Below are positions 8,114 through 16,970 of a stretch of 64,000 bases of DNA, piece after piece (the first letter of the stretch is position 1; every line of letters begins with the position of its first letter). The notes under the pieces were generated by a model. The model was not told the origin of the DNA. It saw only the letters and a list, made by a program, of their open reading frames with translations, and ran no database searches. The DNA lies in assembly GCA_963700865.1 (NCBI GenBank), contig CAVOZC010000022.1:186001-250000 (forward strand), in the 5' to 3' direction. The position numbers and the translations under genes are program-made. Source of the stretch: CAVOGJ01 sp963700865 (lineage in GTDB: Bacteria; Planctomycetota; Planctomycetia; Pirellulales; Pirellulaceae).

Positions 8114-8805
8114 TGGCTTCTCGGATGCAGCAACTCAATGAAGAAGTGGTCGCGTGCCAGCGTTGTCCGCGTTTGCTGCGTCACTGCCAGCAAGTCGCGG
8201 TGGAAAAGCGGCGAGCCTACGCGGATCGTGCCTACTGGGGCCGTCCCGTTCCCAACTTCGGGTCGCCGCGACCACGGTTACTGATCGTGGGTTTGGCGCC
8301 GGGAGCTCACGGAGCGAACCGCACCGGGCGGATGTTCACCGGAGATCGGAGCGGAGACTGGCTATTCCGAGCCCTGCATCGGGCCGGGTTTGCGAATCAG
8401 GCATCCAGTGCCCATGCGCGAGACGGATTGCGACTGAAGAACTGTCTGATCACCGCTGTTTGTCATTGTGCGCCCCCCGACAATCGGCCGACGGCGGACG
8501 AAGTGGCGAATTGCGGCGAGTGGTTCCGGCGAACGATCGAGCTGGTAAATCCGCCGGTCATCGTCTGCCTGGGGAAAATCGCCTGGGATGCCCTTTTCCG
8601 TTTCGCCAAGGCAAACGCATGGTATGCCGGCCGGCGGCCCGCGTTTGGACACGGGACCCGCATCGAGTTGCCCTCGGGACGCACCATCTTCGGCAGCTAT
8701 CACCCCAGTCAGCAAAATACATTCACGGGGCGGCTTACCGAACCGATGCTGGATGATGTGTTTCGCCAAGCCCGCCGCCAACTCGACCGGCCCACTTCAC
8801 GATGA
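8113..8805 (+). CDS. Uracil-DNA glycosylase, family 5 (UDGb)
   Basis: 230 residues; the ATG overlaps the preceding stop (TGATG). The N-terminal 'VVACQRCPRLLRHC' and later Cys residues fit the 4Fe-4S cluster of family 4/5 enzymes. The active-site motif 'GLAPGAHGANRTGRMFTGD' and the C-terminal 'IFGSYHPSQQNTFTGRL' are those of family 5, which excises uracil and some other deaminated bases from DNA. The last 9 bases overlap the convergent zinc-ribbon gene. Confidence 0.9.
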   Translation: MASRMQQLNEEVVACQRCPRLLRHCQQVAVEKRRAYADRAYWGRPVPNFGSPRPRLLIVGLAPGAHGANRTGRMFTGDRSGDWLFRALHRAGFANQASSAHARDGLRLKNCLITAVCHCAPPDNRPTADEVANCGEWFRRTIELVNPPVIVCLGKIAWDALFRFAKANAWYAGRRPAFGHGTRIELPSGRTIFGSYHPSQQNTFTGRLTEPMLDDVFRQARRQLDRPTSR

Positions 8806-9273
8806 TGATCGGCCACACGTCGGACAATAGGCGCGATAACCGGCCAGACCACTTCCCGTCCGCGGCCTCAACTGCAGGATGTCACCGCAGCGGGGACAAT
8901 AATCGGCCGTGTCGACTTCCTGGCCTTGCTCTTCCCGCGACTGACAGTTTGCACACCGCCGCGTCCCGGGAAGGACCTCCAGTCTCTCGCGCGGAATCAC
9001 GGTCTGGCAGACCTCACATTTGACCGCTTCCCCCCAGGCGGCCGCTGCATGCGGATCTTCGTCAAACAATTCCAGGCCGATGGCCTCACAAGCGACACAG
9101 ACGAAGCGGGAAGCCGCGTGGCGAAGCAATTCCTCGACCGTTGCCGCGTCGGGTTCGGCGTCGCGGCGCAGCATCTTTAATTCCCTCAGCCGAGCGAATA
9201 CGCGATGATGATCACAGTACTCGACATGACCGCACGCGGAACATTCGAGATAGATCGGATGGATGGGTTGCAT
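8797..9273 (-). CDS. Multi-zinc-ribbon protein with DksA/TraR-like C4 finger
   Basis: 158 residues with many CxxC pairs: 'CSACGH', 'CVACEA', 'CEVCQT' + 'CANCQS', 'CPRCGD' and a final 'CPTCGR'. The central part, 'CEVCQTVIPRERLEVLPGTR' followed directly by 'RCANCQ', matches the C4 zinc finger of DksA/TraR proteins (C-x2-C ... I-x3-R ... P ... C-x2-C), although no coiled-coil arm is present. Zinc binding is well supported; a transcription-related role is only suggested. It is 61 bases downstream of the helicase gene on the same strand and may be co-transcribed with it. Confidence 0.7.
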   Translation of the reverse strand: MQPIHPIYLECSACGHVEYCDHHRVFARLRELKMLRRDAEPDAATVEELLRHAASRFVCVACEAIGLELFDEDPHAAAAWGEAVKCEVCQTVIPRERLEVLPGTRRCANCQSREEQGQEVDTADYCPRCGDILQLRPRTGSGLAGYRAYCPTCGRSSS

Positions 9274-9334
9274 CGTCTTTTCCCCGGCAAAACGTGGTCA
9301 AGGCAGGCGCTTCCCGACGTCGGGTGCTGCACCC

Positions 9335-11689
9335 CTATTCGAGAACTTCGGCCTGCGCGGCCAGCTCCAAGGTCTTTTGCGTACTGAGGGAATCGACCGC
9401 CAGACAGGATTCAATCAGTCGGGACTTGATTTCCTGCAACTCCGTCTGCCACTCGGCTGCCGTAAGCTCGGGTGGATTGATTTGAGCAAACTCACCCAGC
9501 AGCAAGATCATCCGCAAGAGATGACGAAAAATGACTCCCTCTTGCTTCTGTAGCTTGCGGCTGGTCACGAATTTGTTGAAATTCCCCTGAAACTCCAACA
9601 GCTCGCCGGCAACCCATACCGGCTGAATCCGCAGGCCCTCGACGTCCGGAAAATCATAATCAAACAGCATTTGTAGTTTTCGAGGCAAATTCAGTGGCGG
9701 GGGCGGAGGGTTGTCCGGATCGAAGGCTCGTTTTTCATCGTCCGCAGGCTGCAATTCAGCCGCCGTCACTAATCCCAAGCGCAGCAGCTGCTCATTCAGA
9801 CGCGTGGTTTCCAACGGTCCTGGGGGCATGAATTGCGGTCGCGGGATGCGAACGTTGCGGGCCACGGAACCAGGCAATTCCAAGGTGGCTTCCATCGCCT
9901 GCAACCGCTCCGCGCGACTCGCGATCCCCAGGTGATTGATCAGGAACACACCGAACAGCGGATTGATGCTGCGAAATACGCTCAGTCGCGGCAGGAATTC
10001 GGTGGGCGTCGCTCGTTCGGCCTGATAGCGGGGCGGGGGCGGAACGGTGGGCTCCGGGTTGGACTCCGCGGGAGCCGGTGACCGGGGCGTATCCCCGCCG
10101 AGGGCCTGGCCAAATAACGTGGGTGCGGCCGGAGCGGCAGGCGGCTCAAGCGGCTCAGGGGGCGACGCGGTCGCGTTGTCCCGCGGCGGCGGATCGAGAG
10201 TCACGTAACCGGCTCGCCACAAAATCATCAGCATCCGATCCAGGCGTTTCTGTGCGACTTCCATCTGACGGGTGTCGAGCAGCCGCTTGCGCACCAGTTC
10301 GCGGAGCGGTTGGACCTCGGGCGAAACTTCGAGCAAATGAGCCAACAGCCGCCAGGGGAGGTCCCCCTTACTGGCGAGGTCACCCGCCGGTGCGTCGCGG
10401 AGTCGTTCGAATTGCGATTCCTGCCAGTACTGCATGTTGGTACGCCGCTTGGGCATTTTCTTTTTAAGTGCTTTTTTAGCCTTCCGCAGCCCGAGGTCCT
10501 TCGTATCCTCTGGAATCTGATCGTATTTCTCCCTCCATCTGGCAATTTTCACGTCGTCTTCGGCCGCCATCGCAAAGACATACCCTTGCGAATCAAACTG
10601 CGGCCGGCCGGCTCGTCCAAAGATCTGATGAGCCGAGCTGGCTTCGATCAGTCGTTTCTTGTCGGGCGGCCCTTTCAGCAGCGTCGGCAAAACCACACTG
10701 CGGGCAGGCAGATTCACGCCTGCCGCCAGGGTCTCGGTGCAGAGGGCGACAGCCAGCAGCTTCCGCTGAAAAAGGTCTTCTACAATGCGGCGATACTTGG
10801 GAAGGACTCCCGCGTGGTGGACGCCCACCCCCCGCATCAGCAATTGACGGAGTTTGGGACCTGCCCCCTGCGACCAGTCATACTGCTCAAGTTCCGCCTT
10901 GAGTTCGCCCTGATGTTCCGCATCGATCAGCGGCTTCCCCTTTAACTGCTCCGCCACATTCCAACATTCTTCCCGATTGAAGCAAAACACGAGTGCGGGC
11001 GTATAACGGGCGGCCTCGTCCCCTTCCGCCATTTTCAGCAACTGTTCATTGAGCAGTTCGTCACCGACCCAGGCAAAGGTCAGGGGCACTCGGCGATCGC
11101 TGCTCTCGACCAGCTTCAAGCGGCGGCCATGGCTGCGTTCCAACCAGTGGTTGAAGACGCGGGCGTTGCCGACGGTTGCCGACAGCAGCAGGGTGCGAAC
11201 ATGCGGGGGGAGCAGAGCCAGCGTCAATTCCCAGACAGCGCCCCGTTCCGGATCGTTGAAGCTGTGAAATTCGTCCATCACGACGGCTTCCACCTGTGAG
11301 AAGTCGAAGGCTTCGTGGTGGAGCAATCGATTGAGCAGGATCTCCGCGACCACCACGAGAATACGGGCATCGGGATTTTCGCGTCGATTGCCCGTTACGA
11401 GGCCCACGTCGCTGGCGGCAAATCCCCAATCGACGGCCTTTTGCTGCAGCTCCCGAAACTTCTGCTCCGTCAGTGCGATCAGCGGAGTGGTGTAATAAGC
11501 CACACGACCCGTATGGAGCGCTTCAAAGACCGCCGCCTCGGCAATCAGCGTTTTGCCCGTGCCCGTCGGTGCACAGACCAGGACACCCTGCTCGGCGGTG
11601 AACCAGGCCAGCAGGGCTTCTTCCTGCACCGGATACGGCTCGAACGGTAGCTGAGCAAAGTATTCTGTTGCCAGGTCGTCGCGTAGCAC
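9335..11689 (-). CDS. Ski2-like DEAD/DEAH-box helicase
   Basis: 784 residues. Motif I 'APTGTGKT' is at residues 40-47, the DExH box 'MDEFH' ends at 142, motif III 'SAT' is at 170-172 and motif VI 'QIFGRAGRPQ' starts at 355. 'VGVHHAGVLPKYRRIVEDLF' and 'TETLAAGVNLPAR' are typical of the Ski2/Hel308 branch. The C-terminal ~380 residues include a Pro-rich linker (about 520-570) and a helical region with no family I can name. It presumably unwinds RNA or DNA with ATP. It is transcribed divergently from cassette 2. Confidence 0.9.
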   Translation of the reverse strand: MLRDDLATEYFAQLPFEPYPVQEEALLAWFTAEQGVLVCAPTGTGKTLIAEAAVFEALHTGRVAYYTTPLIALTEQKFRELQQKAVDWGFAASDVGLVTGNRRENPDARILVVVAEILLNRLLHHEAFDFSQVEAVVMDEFHSFNDPERGAVWELTLALLPPHVRTLLLSATVGNARVFNHWLERSHGRRLKLVESSDRRVPLTFAWVGDELLNEQLLKMAEGDEAARYTPALVFCFNREECWNVAEQLKGKPLIDAEHQGELKAELEQYDWSQGAGPKLRQLLMRGVGVHHAGVLPKYRRIVEDLFQRKLLAVALCTETLAAGVNLPARSVVLPTLLKGPPDKKRLIEASSAHQIFGRAGRPQFDSQGYVFAMAAEDDVKIARWREKYDQIPEDTKDLGLRKAKKALKKKMPKRRTNMQYWQESQFERLRDAPAGDLASKGDLPWRLLAHLLEVSPEVQPLRELVRKRLLDTRQMEVAQKRLDRMLMILWRAGYVTLDPPPRDNATASPPEPLEPPAAPAAPTLFGQALGGDTPRSPAPAESNPEPTVPPPPRYQAERATPTEFLPRLSVFRSINPLFGVFLINHLGIASRAERLQAMEATLELPGSVARNVRIPRPQFMPPGPLETTRLNEQLLRLGLVTAAELQPADDEKRAFDPDNPPPPPLNLPRKLQMLFDYDFPDVEGLRIQPVWVAGELLEFQGNFNKFVTSRKLQKQEGVIFRHLLRMILLLGEFAQINPPELTAAEWQTELQEIKSRLIESCLAVDSLSTQKTLELAAQAEVLE

Positions 11690-11885
11690 GGCGGGCTCGT
11701 GGGAGAGTGGAGGTCGTCTTCTTCATCGGACAGTCGTCGACAATTGTGACGAATGCAGCGACTTTGCGGAATCCGACCGGCAAGGAACGAAGTCCGCAAG
11801 CAAGAGAAATGGGCCGAATGAGTCGTTACGTGTCCTATGTTTACCTACATTCCCAGCTTCAGATCTTCATGAAAGGTCGCCGATA

Positions 11886-12995
11886 ATGGCACCCTCCGCA
11901 GGAAATCGTCAGAGAAATTCCACCAGTCTCGTCGACAAGCCGGTGCAGTTCACACTGATTTGGCGAGTGATGATGCATTGGACGTTGTTCGTTTCGGTCG
12001 GTGTGATCGTCGGACTCGCACACGCGATGTTTGAACACGGGGGACTGGCTACGGATCATTTGCAGTCCGTATTGAGCAAGCAGATCCCGTTTCTCTTCAT
12101 TGCCTTGCTGATGCTTCCCATCTTTATGCTTGATACGTTCAAGCTGAGCCAACGCTTCGTGGGGCCGATGGTCCGCCTGCGGCGTGGCATGCAACAGCTA
12201 ACAGCCGGTGGCAATTCGCCATCCATCACATTGCGTCCCGGAGATGTCTGGAGCGACCTGGCTTACGACTTCAACCGTCTCGCCGCGCGTATGCAGCTTG
12301 TCACGCAATGGGAAAACAATTCCCTCAGTCCACGACAACTGGCCAGCGAATTAGCGATTCACGAGTCGTACTGGGTGGAGAAAGAAACCTCCTGGGCTGC
12401 CGCCCGCTCAGCGGCCGAAAATGTTCCCGTGCCCGCAGCGGGGGACGAAGAGCCTGGCCGGGATCAGCGGAGGTCGATCTTCGTGGATGATCCCGTCCAA
12501 GGCGCGATGATGCGACGGGTCCTCGGACATTGGCTCGCATATTTGCTCGTCAGTTGCCTGCTGGGAATCGCCTTGACATGGATGCTCGACCCACTCGGCG
12601 GGACGTCTTTGGCATTTCTCAACTACTTGCAGTCGCAAGGTCCGGGCATCGTGGCAGCGGCCGGGTTGATTATGATTTTTGCCTGGGACATCGTGGCGGT
12701 CACGCATCGCATCGCAGGCCCGATGGTGCAGTTGCGGCGACAAATGAAGGTATTGTCTCTGGGGCAACCGGCGCAGCGTGTGGCTTTTCGACCGAAAGAT
12801 TTCTGGCATGACGTGGCGCACGACTTCAATGCGATGTGCGACCGTGTCGAGCCCCGCATGATCGCGCTGCAGCAGTATATCCAGCAAACACCCGTTGCGA
12901 CGGTCGCGCCGGTACCGGGAAGTGGACCTGCGTTCGTGGGCGAAGAAACTACATCCTCAGGAAACGGCTCTCCACTGTCGACAGGCATGGCATGA
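11886..12995 (+). CDS. Tandem-duplicated HAMP-like membrane protein (cassette 2, gene 1)
   Basis: 369 residues made of two copies of the module found singly at 5033. Copy 1: 'VDKPVQFTLIWRVMMHW', two spans, 'LSQRFVGPMVRLRRGMQQL', 'RPGDVWSDLAYDFNRLAAR'. A ~60-residue linker follows. Copy 2: 'VDDPVQGAMMRRVLGHWLA', two spans, 'THRIAGPMVQLRRQMKVLS', 'RPKDFWHDVAHDFNAMCDR'. It therefore has four membrane spans and two HAMP-like segments. No kinase, cyclase or methyl-accepting domain is attached. The TGA overlaps the ATG of the next TadE gene (ATGA), so translation is coupled. It may be a membrane platform for the TadE/VWA proteins (inference). Confidence 0.8.
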   Translation: MAPSAGNRQRNSTSLVDKPVQFTLIWRVMMHWTLFVSVGVIVGLAHAMFEHGGLATDHLQSVLSKQIPFLFIALLMLPIFMLDTFKLSQRFVGPMVRLRRGMQQLTAGGNSPSITLRPGDVWSDLAYDFNRLAARMQLVTQWENNSLSPRQLASELAIHESYWVEKETSWAAARSAAENVPVPAAGDEEPGRDQRRSIFVDDPVQGAMMRRVLGHWLAYLLVSCLLGIALTWMLDPLGGTSLAFLNYLQSQGPGIVAAAGLIMIFAWDIVAVTHRIAGPMVQLRRQMKVLSLGQPAQRVAFRPKDFWHDVAHDFNAMCDRVEPRMIALQQYIQQTPVATVAPVPGSGPAFVGEETTSSGNGSPLSTGMA

Positions 12996-13387
12996 ACCGT
13001 TTCCGCACATCGAGAGCCGGGATCGCCGTCACCGAACTGGCGGTCTGCCTGCCGATCATCATGGCCCTGGTGTTTGGAACCTTCGAGGCTTGCTCGATGA
13101 TCTATCTACGCCAGTCGTTGTCAATCGCCGCCTACGAAGGGGCGCGGGTGGCAATTGTTCCGGGTACCTTGACCGACGATGCACGATATCAGACCGAGAT
13201 GATTTTGGACGCGCGTGGAGTCCACGACTTTACGGTGAATGTCACGCCCAACCTGGAGACCGCCACGGTCGGCACGTTCATCGCGGTCAACGTGTCGGCC
13301 CCGTGCGAGGCTAACTCCATCCTTGGCGGGTGGTTCTATCAGGACCGTCGGATTGACCGCACCGTTCAGATGATGAAGGAAGACTGA
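12992..13387 (+). CDS. TadE-like protein (cassette 2, gene 2)
   Basis: 131 residues, started at ATG 12992 because it overlaps the upstream stop and because 'MNRFRTSRAGIAVTELAVCL' aligns with the start of the paralogue at 5562. TadE signature: 'AVTELAVCLPIIMALVFGTF' then 'YEGARVA'. The C-terminal 'VSAPCEANS' matches 'VSAPCAANS' of the cassette 1 protein. This is the ATGA-coupled partner of the duplicated HAMP-like protein. Confidence 0.85.
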   Translation: MNRFRTSRAGIAVTELAVCLPIIMALVFGTFEACSMIYLRQSLSIAAYEGARVAIVPGTLTDDARYQTEMILDARGVHDFTVNVTPNLETATVGTFIAVNVSAPCEANSILGGWFYQDRRIDRTVQMMKED

Positions 13388-13447
13388 TCGTCCGTCGTAC
13401 GACGGCGGACCCACATGCATTTTTCCGCAACCCACCAGTTAGTGCCG

Positions 13448-14587
13448 ATGCCTATTCTTTTCGGAAAACGGACAAGCCGCCAAATTCGCCGCCTGCGGCG
13501 CGGAGCGGTTCTGCCCCTGATCGCAGTGATCCTGCCCGTGCTGCTCATCTTGATCGCGATGTTCGTCAATATCGCCTACATGGAGTTGGTTCGGACGGAA
13601 CTGCGGATTTCGACCGACGCCGCTGCCCGCGCCGGCAGCCGCGAACTGGCCCTGACCGGCGACATCGAAATGGCGAAGGCCAGGGCCCGGGATGCGGCCG
13701 GCCGCAATCTGGTCGCCGGGGTGCCGTTGCAACTGGCCGATGCGGATTTTGAGTTTGGTATCGCCAGCCGTGACGCCATTGACGCACGCTATGGATTCAC
13801 CAACGACCCCACCCATCCCAACGCGCTGGTCGTACGCGGTCGCCGAACCCCTTCGTCGCCCGGTGGACCGGTGACGCTGTTTCTACCAAACGTGCTGGGG
13901 ATGGGCCAATTCCATCCCATGCAGCAAGCGGTATCCACTCAAATCGAAGTCGATCTGGCGATTGTCATCGACCGATCGGGATCGATGGCCTACGCCGACA
14001 CCGAGATCGCCGATCCCTATTCGCCGCCGGTCGCGGCACCCGCTGGCTGGGCATTTGGCGACCCGATTCCTCCCGACGCCCGCTGGCTGGATGTGATCAA
14101 CGCCACCCAGACACTCCTAAATGCCCTGGCAGCGACGCCGCAGAGCGAGCGCGTCTCGCTGGTCACGTATGGGTACCAGGCCGTGGTGGAACGAACACCC
14201 ACCACCGACTACGCGTCCGTGCTCACGTCACTCGATGTCTACACACAGGCGTTTTTCGGCGGGGGCACAAATATTAACGAAGGCATCGAGTACGGGCTCT
14301 CCAGCCTCGCCGACGCCGGTGGACGTCCTTGGGCCTCGAAGATCATCGTTGTGTTGACCGATGGCAATTACAACGTTGGCCCGCATCCCATCGAAGCGGC
14401 TGCTCTTGCCTATCAGAATCACGTGAACGTCTTTACGGTGACCTTCAGCAGCGAAGCCGGGCAGTCGGACATGGAGTCGGTGGCGGCCGCCACGGGAGGC
14501 ACGCATTACCACGCCGTGACTGGAGCCGAACTGATCGCGGTGTTTGAAGAAATCGCCAGCCGCCTGCCGACGCTCCTTACCAACTGA
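13448..14587 (+). CDS. TadG-like protein with von Willebrand factor A domain (cassette 2, gene 3)
   Basis: 379 residues from ATG 13448, which aligns with the paralogue start ('MPILFGKR' versus 'MPIVNPRR'); the frame is open from 13415. The N-terminal span is 'GAVLPLIAVILPVLLILIAM', followed by 'NIAYMELVRTELRISTDAAA'. The VWA metal site is complete: 'IVIDRSGSMA', Thr in 'GGTNINEGI' and 'VLTDGNYN'. Compared with the 5982 protein it has a ~30-residue insertion after DxSxS that is rich in Pro and Asp. A metal-dependent adhesion or assembly role outside the membrane is likely. Confidence 0.85.
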   Translation: MPILFGKRTSRQIRRLRRGAVLPLIAVILPVLLILIAMFVNIAYMELVRTELRISTDAAARAGSRELALTGDIEMAKARARDAAGRNLVAGVPLQLADADFEFGIASRDAIDARYGFTNDPTHPNALVVRGRRTPSSPGGPVTLFLPNVLGMGQFHPMQQAVSTQIEVDLAIVIDRSGSMAYADTEIADPYSPPVAAPAGWAFGDPIPPDARWLDVINATQTLLNALAATPQSERVSLVTYGYQAVVERTPTTDYASVLTSLDVYTQAFFGGGTNINEGIEYGLSSLADAGGRPWASKIIVVLTDGNYNVGPHPIEAAALAYQNHVNVFTVTFSSEAGQSDMESVAAATGGTHYHAVTGAELIAVFEEIASRLPTLLTN

Positions 14588-14613
14588 CCGCTCGCGAAGC
14601 CGCCGCGATCCAC

Positions 14614-15357
14614 ATGCAGAACTCTATCATGCCGACCGAATCCCCTGATGGCGACCGCTCGCAAAGAGCAGCAACCGTGCGTCGAGGCGCCACGGCAGTC
14701 GAATTTTCTTTGGCTCTCATCGTCCTGTTTTCCATGATCTTGGCGATCTTCGAACTGGGCCGCGTGTACGATCTCCGACACACCGCCGACTCGTCCGCCT
14801 ACGAAGCCGCACGACAAGCCATCGTTCCGGGGGCCACGGCCGAAGACGCCGAACAGCAGGCCGCGGCCATCCTCACCGCCGCCGGCGTCGTAAACGCCCA
14901 AATCACCGTGACGCCCAATCCCATCCTGGAAGAAACCACCCACGTGACGGTGGCCGTCGAGGTGCCGGCCGATGACAATTCCTGGCTCGCGGGACGCATG
15001 GCCGGCCGCTTGATCCGGGCCGAAAGCACACTGATGACCGAGCGCAGCCCCGCGACACTGATCGCCGCCATCCCCAAACGACCGCCTCCGCCACCACCTC
15101 CGCCACCACCTCCTCCGCCGCCGCCGCCGCCTCCAGAACCGCAGCCCGAGCCGGAACCACAGCCGGAACCGGAACCACAGCCGGAACCACAGCCCGAGCC
15201 GGAACCACAGCCCGAGCCGGAACCACAGCCGGAACCACAGCCCGAGCCGGAACCACAGCCGGAACCGGAACCACAGCCCGAGCCGGAACCACAGCCGGAA
15301 CCGGAACCACCGCCTCCACCTCCGCCACCGCCACCGCCACCGCCACCATTGCTTTAG
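14614..15357 (+). CDS. TadE-like protein with long poly-Pro / PEPQPE tail (cassette 2, gene 4)
   Basis: 247 residues; an internal ATG at 14629 is a possible start. Residues 1-155 are a standard TadE protein ('AVEFSLALIVLFSMILAIFE', 'YEAARQA'). From about residue 157 to the end the protein is only Pro, Glu and Gln: an 18-residue Pro run, repeated Pro-Glu-Pro-Gln and Pro-Glu-Pro-Glu units, and a second Pro run before a final Leu-Leu. Such rigid acidic rods resemble TonB-like spacers that cross a periplasm or wall. The paralogue at 7037 has no tail, so it was gained after duplication. The repeat may be unstable in length. Confidence 0.85.
   Translation: MQNSIMPTESPDGDRSQRAATVRRGATAVEFSLALIVLFSMILAIFELGRVYDLRHTADSSAYEAARQAIVPGATAEDAEQQAAAILTAAGVVNAQITVTPNPILEETTHVTVAVEVPADDNSWLAGRMAGRLIRAESTLMTERSPATLIAAIPKRPPPPPPPPPPPPPPPPPPEPQPEPEPQPEPEPQPEPQPEPEPQPEPEPQPEPQPEPEPQPEPEPQPEPEPQPEPEPPPPPPPPPPPPPPLL
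15082..15351 (+). repeat. Low-complexity Pro / Pro-Glu-Pro-Gln coding repeat
   Basis: A run of CCN codons (15082-15135), then tandem 6- to 12-bp units built from CCGGAACCACAG and CCCGAGCCGGAA, then a second CCN run to 15351. It encodes the tail of the TadE-like protein. Confidence 0.95.
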
Positions 15358-15468
15358 TCAAACGCGGCGAGAGGCCGGAACTGGTGCGAGTCATGGAGCG
15401 TGGCGAGCTGGTCGTGCGCTGCTGGCCGAGTCTCCCGCCTGTCGCCACGGGAAAGCAACTGCGGCGGC

Positions 15469-16758
15469 TTAACTCTGCGGATCGACCGCGTCTTCTTCGA
15501 CCTCGGGAGCTGCCTCGGCTTCGACTGCCTTCGCGCGTTCGATCAGGTAACGGTCGAGTGCTTCCTGCAACGCCTGCTGCAGCCGGGGGTCCTGGGGGAC
15601 GGCCACGGCCTTTCGTTGCCATTCGATCGCCGTGTCGAGGTCACCCGACTCGTAGTAAACGCGGGCCAGCGAATCAAGGATGGCGCCATCCTCTTCCTGA
15701 GTGAGCTCCACCGCGCGCTGAGCCGCCTGCAAAGCAAAATCGAGGTCGCGCACATCCTCGGGGTAAGCAGTGGCGATCGACCACGCCATGCCACCCAGGA
15801 AGGGCGCGTCGTCCCAACGATCGGCTCGCATCTCGTCGGCCACGGCCCGCGCCTGCTCTAATTTTCCGCCGCGGGAGAGCAATTCATACCGCAATCCAAT
15901 CGCTTTCGGCCCTAACAACGCAGCTCGCGACTCATCCGCCATCAGTTCATCCAGAACCGATAGGGCACGTTCCCAATCGGCGTCGCGCTGGGCGGACATC
16001 AGCTCCGTAATCAACCGCGACATCTCTTCTTCCGCTTTTTGGATCGCCTCCATTTTTTGCAGGGCAGTGTCCTTGTTCCACGTGCCAGCGACAATCTGCG
16101 TGAGGGGATCATCCATGGTCATGGGATGGCCGTACCAGAGCAGATACCCGTCCGCTCCAATGATAAACGCCGCGGGAATGCCCGATTGCCCGGTCGCGGA
16201 AAACAGCTCTTTGCCGAGATAGCCAGCGTCATCAAAAGCCAACCCGTATGACAGTAGTTCGCGCCACGGCAATTGCTCAGGCGTCTGCGATGGCTGGTCG
16301 AGAAACGCCTCGACGGTGGCCTCATCCTCATCGGTGACACCGACAAAGACGACCGCGTCGCGGTACTTTTCGGAAAGTTCGTTGAGATGCGGCATGCTGG
16401 CTTTGCAAGGCCCGCACCAAGTCGCCCAGAATTCAACGACCCGCACCTTGTCATTGGCGAAGGCGGTCTCTCCGTTCTCCGGCTCGTTCAATGCCCAGCC
16501 TCCAACTCGAATGGGGGGCGCGAGATCACCAATCGCCAGACTGGCCGCGGCGGGAACCGGGACATCGTCCTGAGGAATCGATGCCTGCGCATCCCCGGCC
16601 ACCGGTGGCACCGACGCTTCGGCTTCGGCGTCCGGCGACTGCTCGGCGGGAGAGGAAGCTGGTGCTGGCGGGCTTGATTTGTCGTCACCCGGTTTCGCAC
16701 ATCCACCGGCCAGAAGACCGCAGCCCAACAAGACCACGATCGGAATCAGAATTCGCAT
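15469..16758 (-). CDS. Lipoprotein with TlpA-type thioredoxin domain and TPR-like C-terminus
   Basis: 429 residues. Lipobox 'LLAGGC' with Cys20 gives an exported lipid-anchored protein. After a Pro/Ala-rich linker, residues ~75-230 form a TlpA/AhpC-TSA domain with the redox pair 'ATWCGPCKASMPHLN' (Cys115, Cys118) and cis-Pro segment 'SGIPAAFIIG'. The C-terminal ~190 residues are helical repeats resembling TPRs ('AAQRAVELTQEEDGAI', 'SLARVYYESGDLDTAIEWQ'). It probably reduces disulfides of exported proteins, with the TPRs giving partner contacts. A second, unrelated TlpA-type protein occurs at 33824. Confidence 0.85.
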   Translation of the reverse strand: MRILIPIVVLLGCGLLAGGCAKPGDDKSSPPAPASSPAEQSPDAEAEASVPPVAGDAQASIPQDDVPVPAAASLAIGDLAPPIRVGGWALNEPENGETAFANDKVRVVEFWATWCGPCKASMPHLNELSEKYRDAVVFVGVTDEDEATVEAFLDQPSQTPEQLPWRELLSYGLAFDDAGYLGKELFSATGQSGIPAAFIIGADGYLLWYGHPMTMDDPLTQIVAGTWNKDTALQKMEAIQKAEEEMSRLITELMSAQRDADWERALSVLDELMADESRAALLGPKAIGLRYELLSRGGKLEQARAVADEMRADRWDDAPFLGGMAWSIATAYPEDVRDLDFALQAAQRAVELTQEEDGAILDSLARVYYESGDLDTAIEWQRKAVAVPQDPRLQQALQEALDRYLIERAKAVEAEAAPEVEEDAVDPQS

Positions 16759-16970
16759 GACACACCCTCAGTCCGGTACCGGCCCCCTGACCGACAACGA
16801 CCACGGAAGACAAATCCGCTCGCGAGTTGGGAGGAGAGCTTCCTCATGGGGAATCTGCGCGGCGGCGACAGGTAACCTAGTTTAAGTATTGTCCGGCAAA
16901 ATGCCCAACCCGAGCGCGCCGGAATTGTGTTCCACCGCACGCACGCGAGCATCGTCGGGGGCGTGGACCG

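Noticed and set aside
7573..8805. A 410-residue fusion of a sugar mutarotase and a glycosylase
   Set aside because: The mutarotase C-terminus is in the +1 frame and its stop overlaps the glycosylase ATG, so the fused frame results from a one-base shift.
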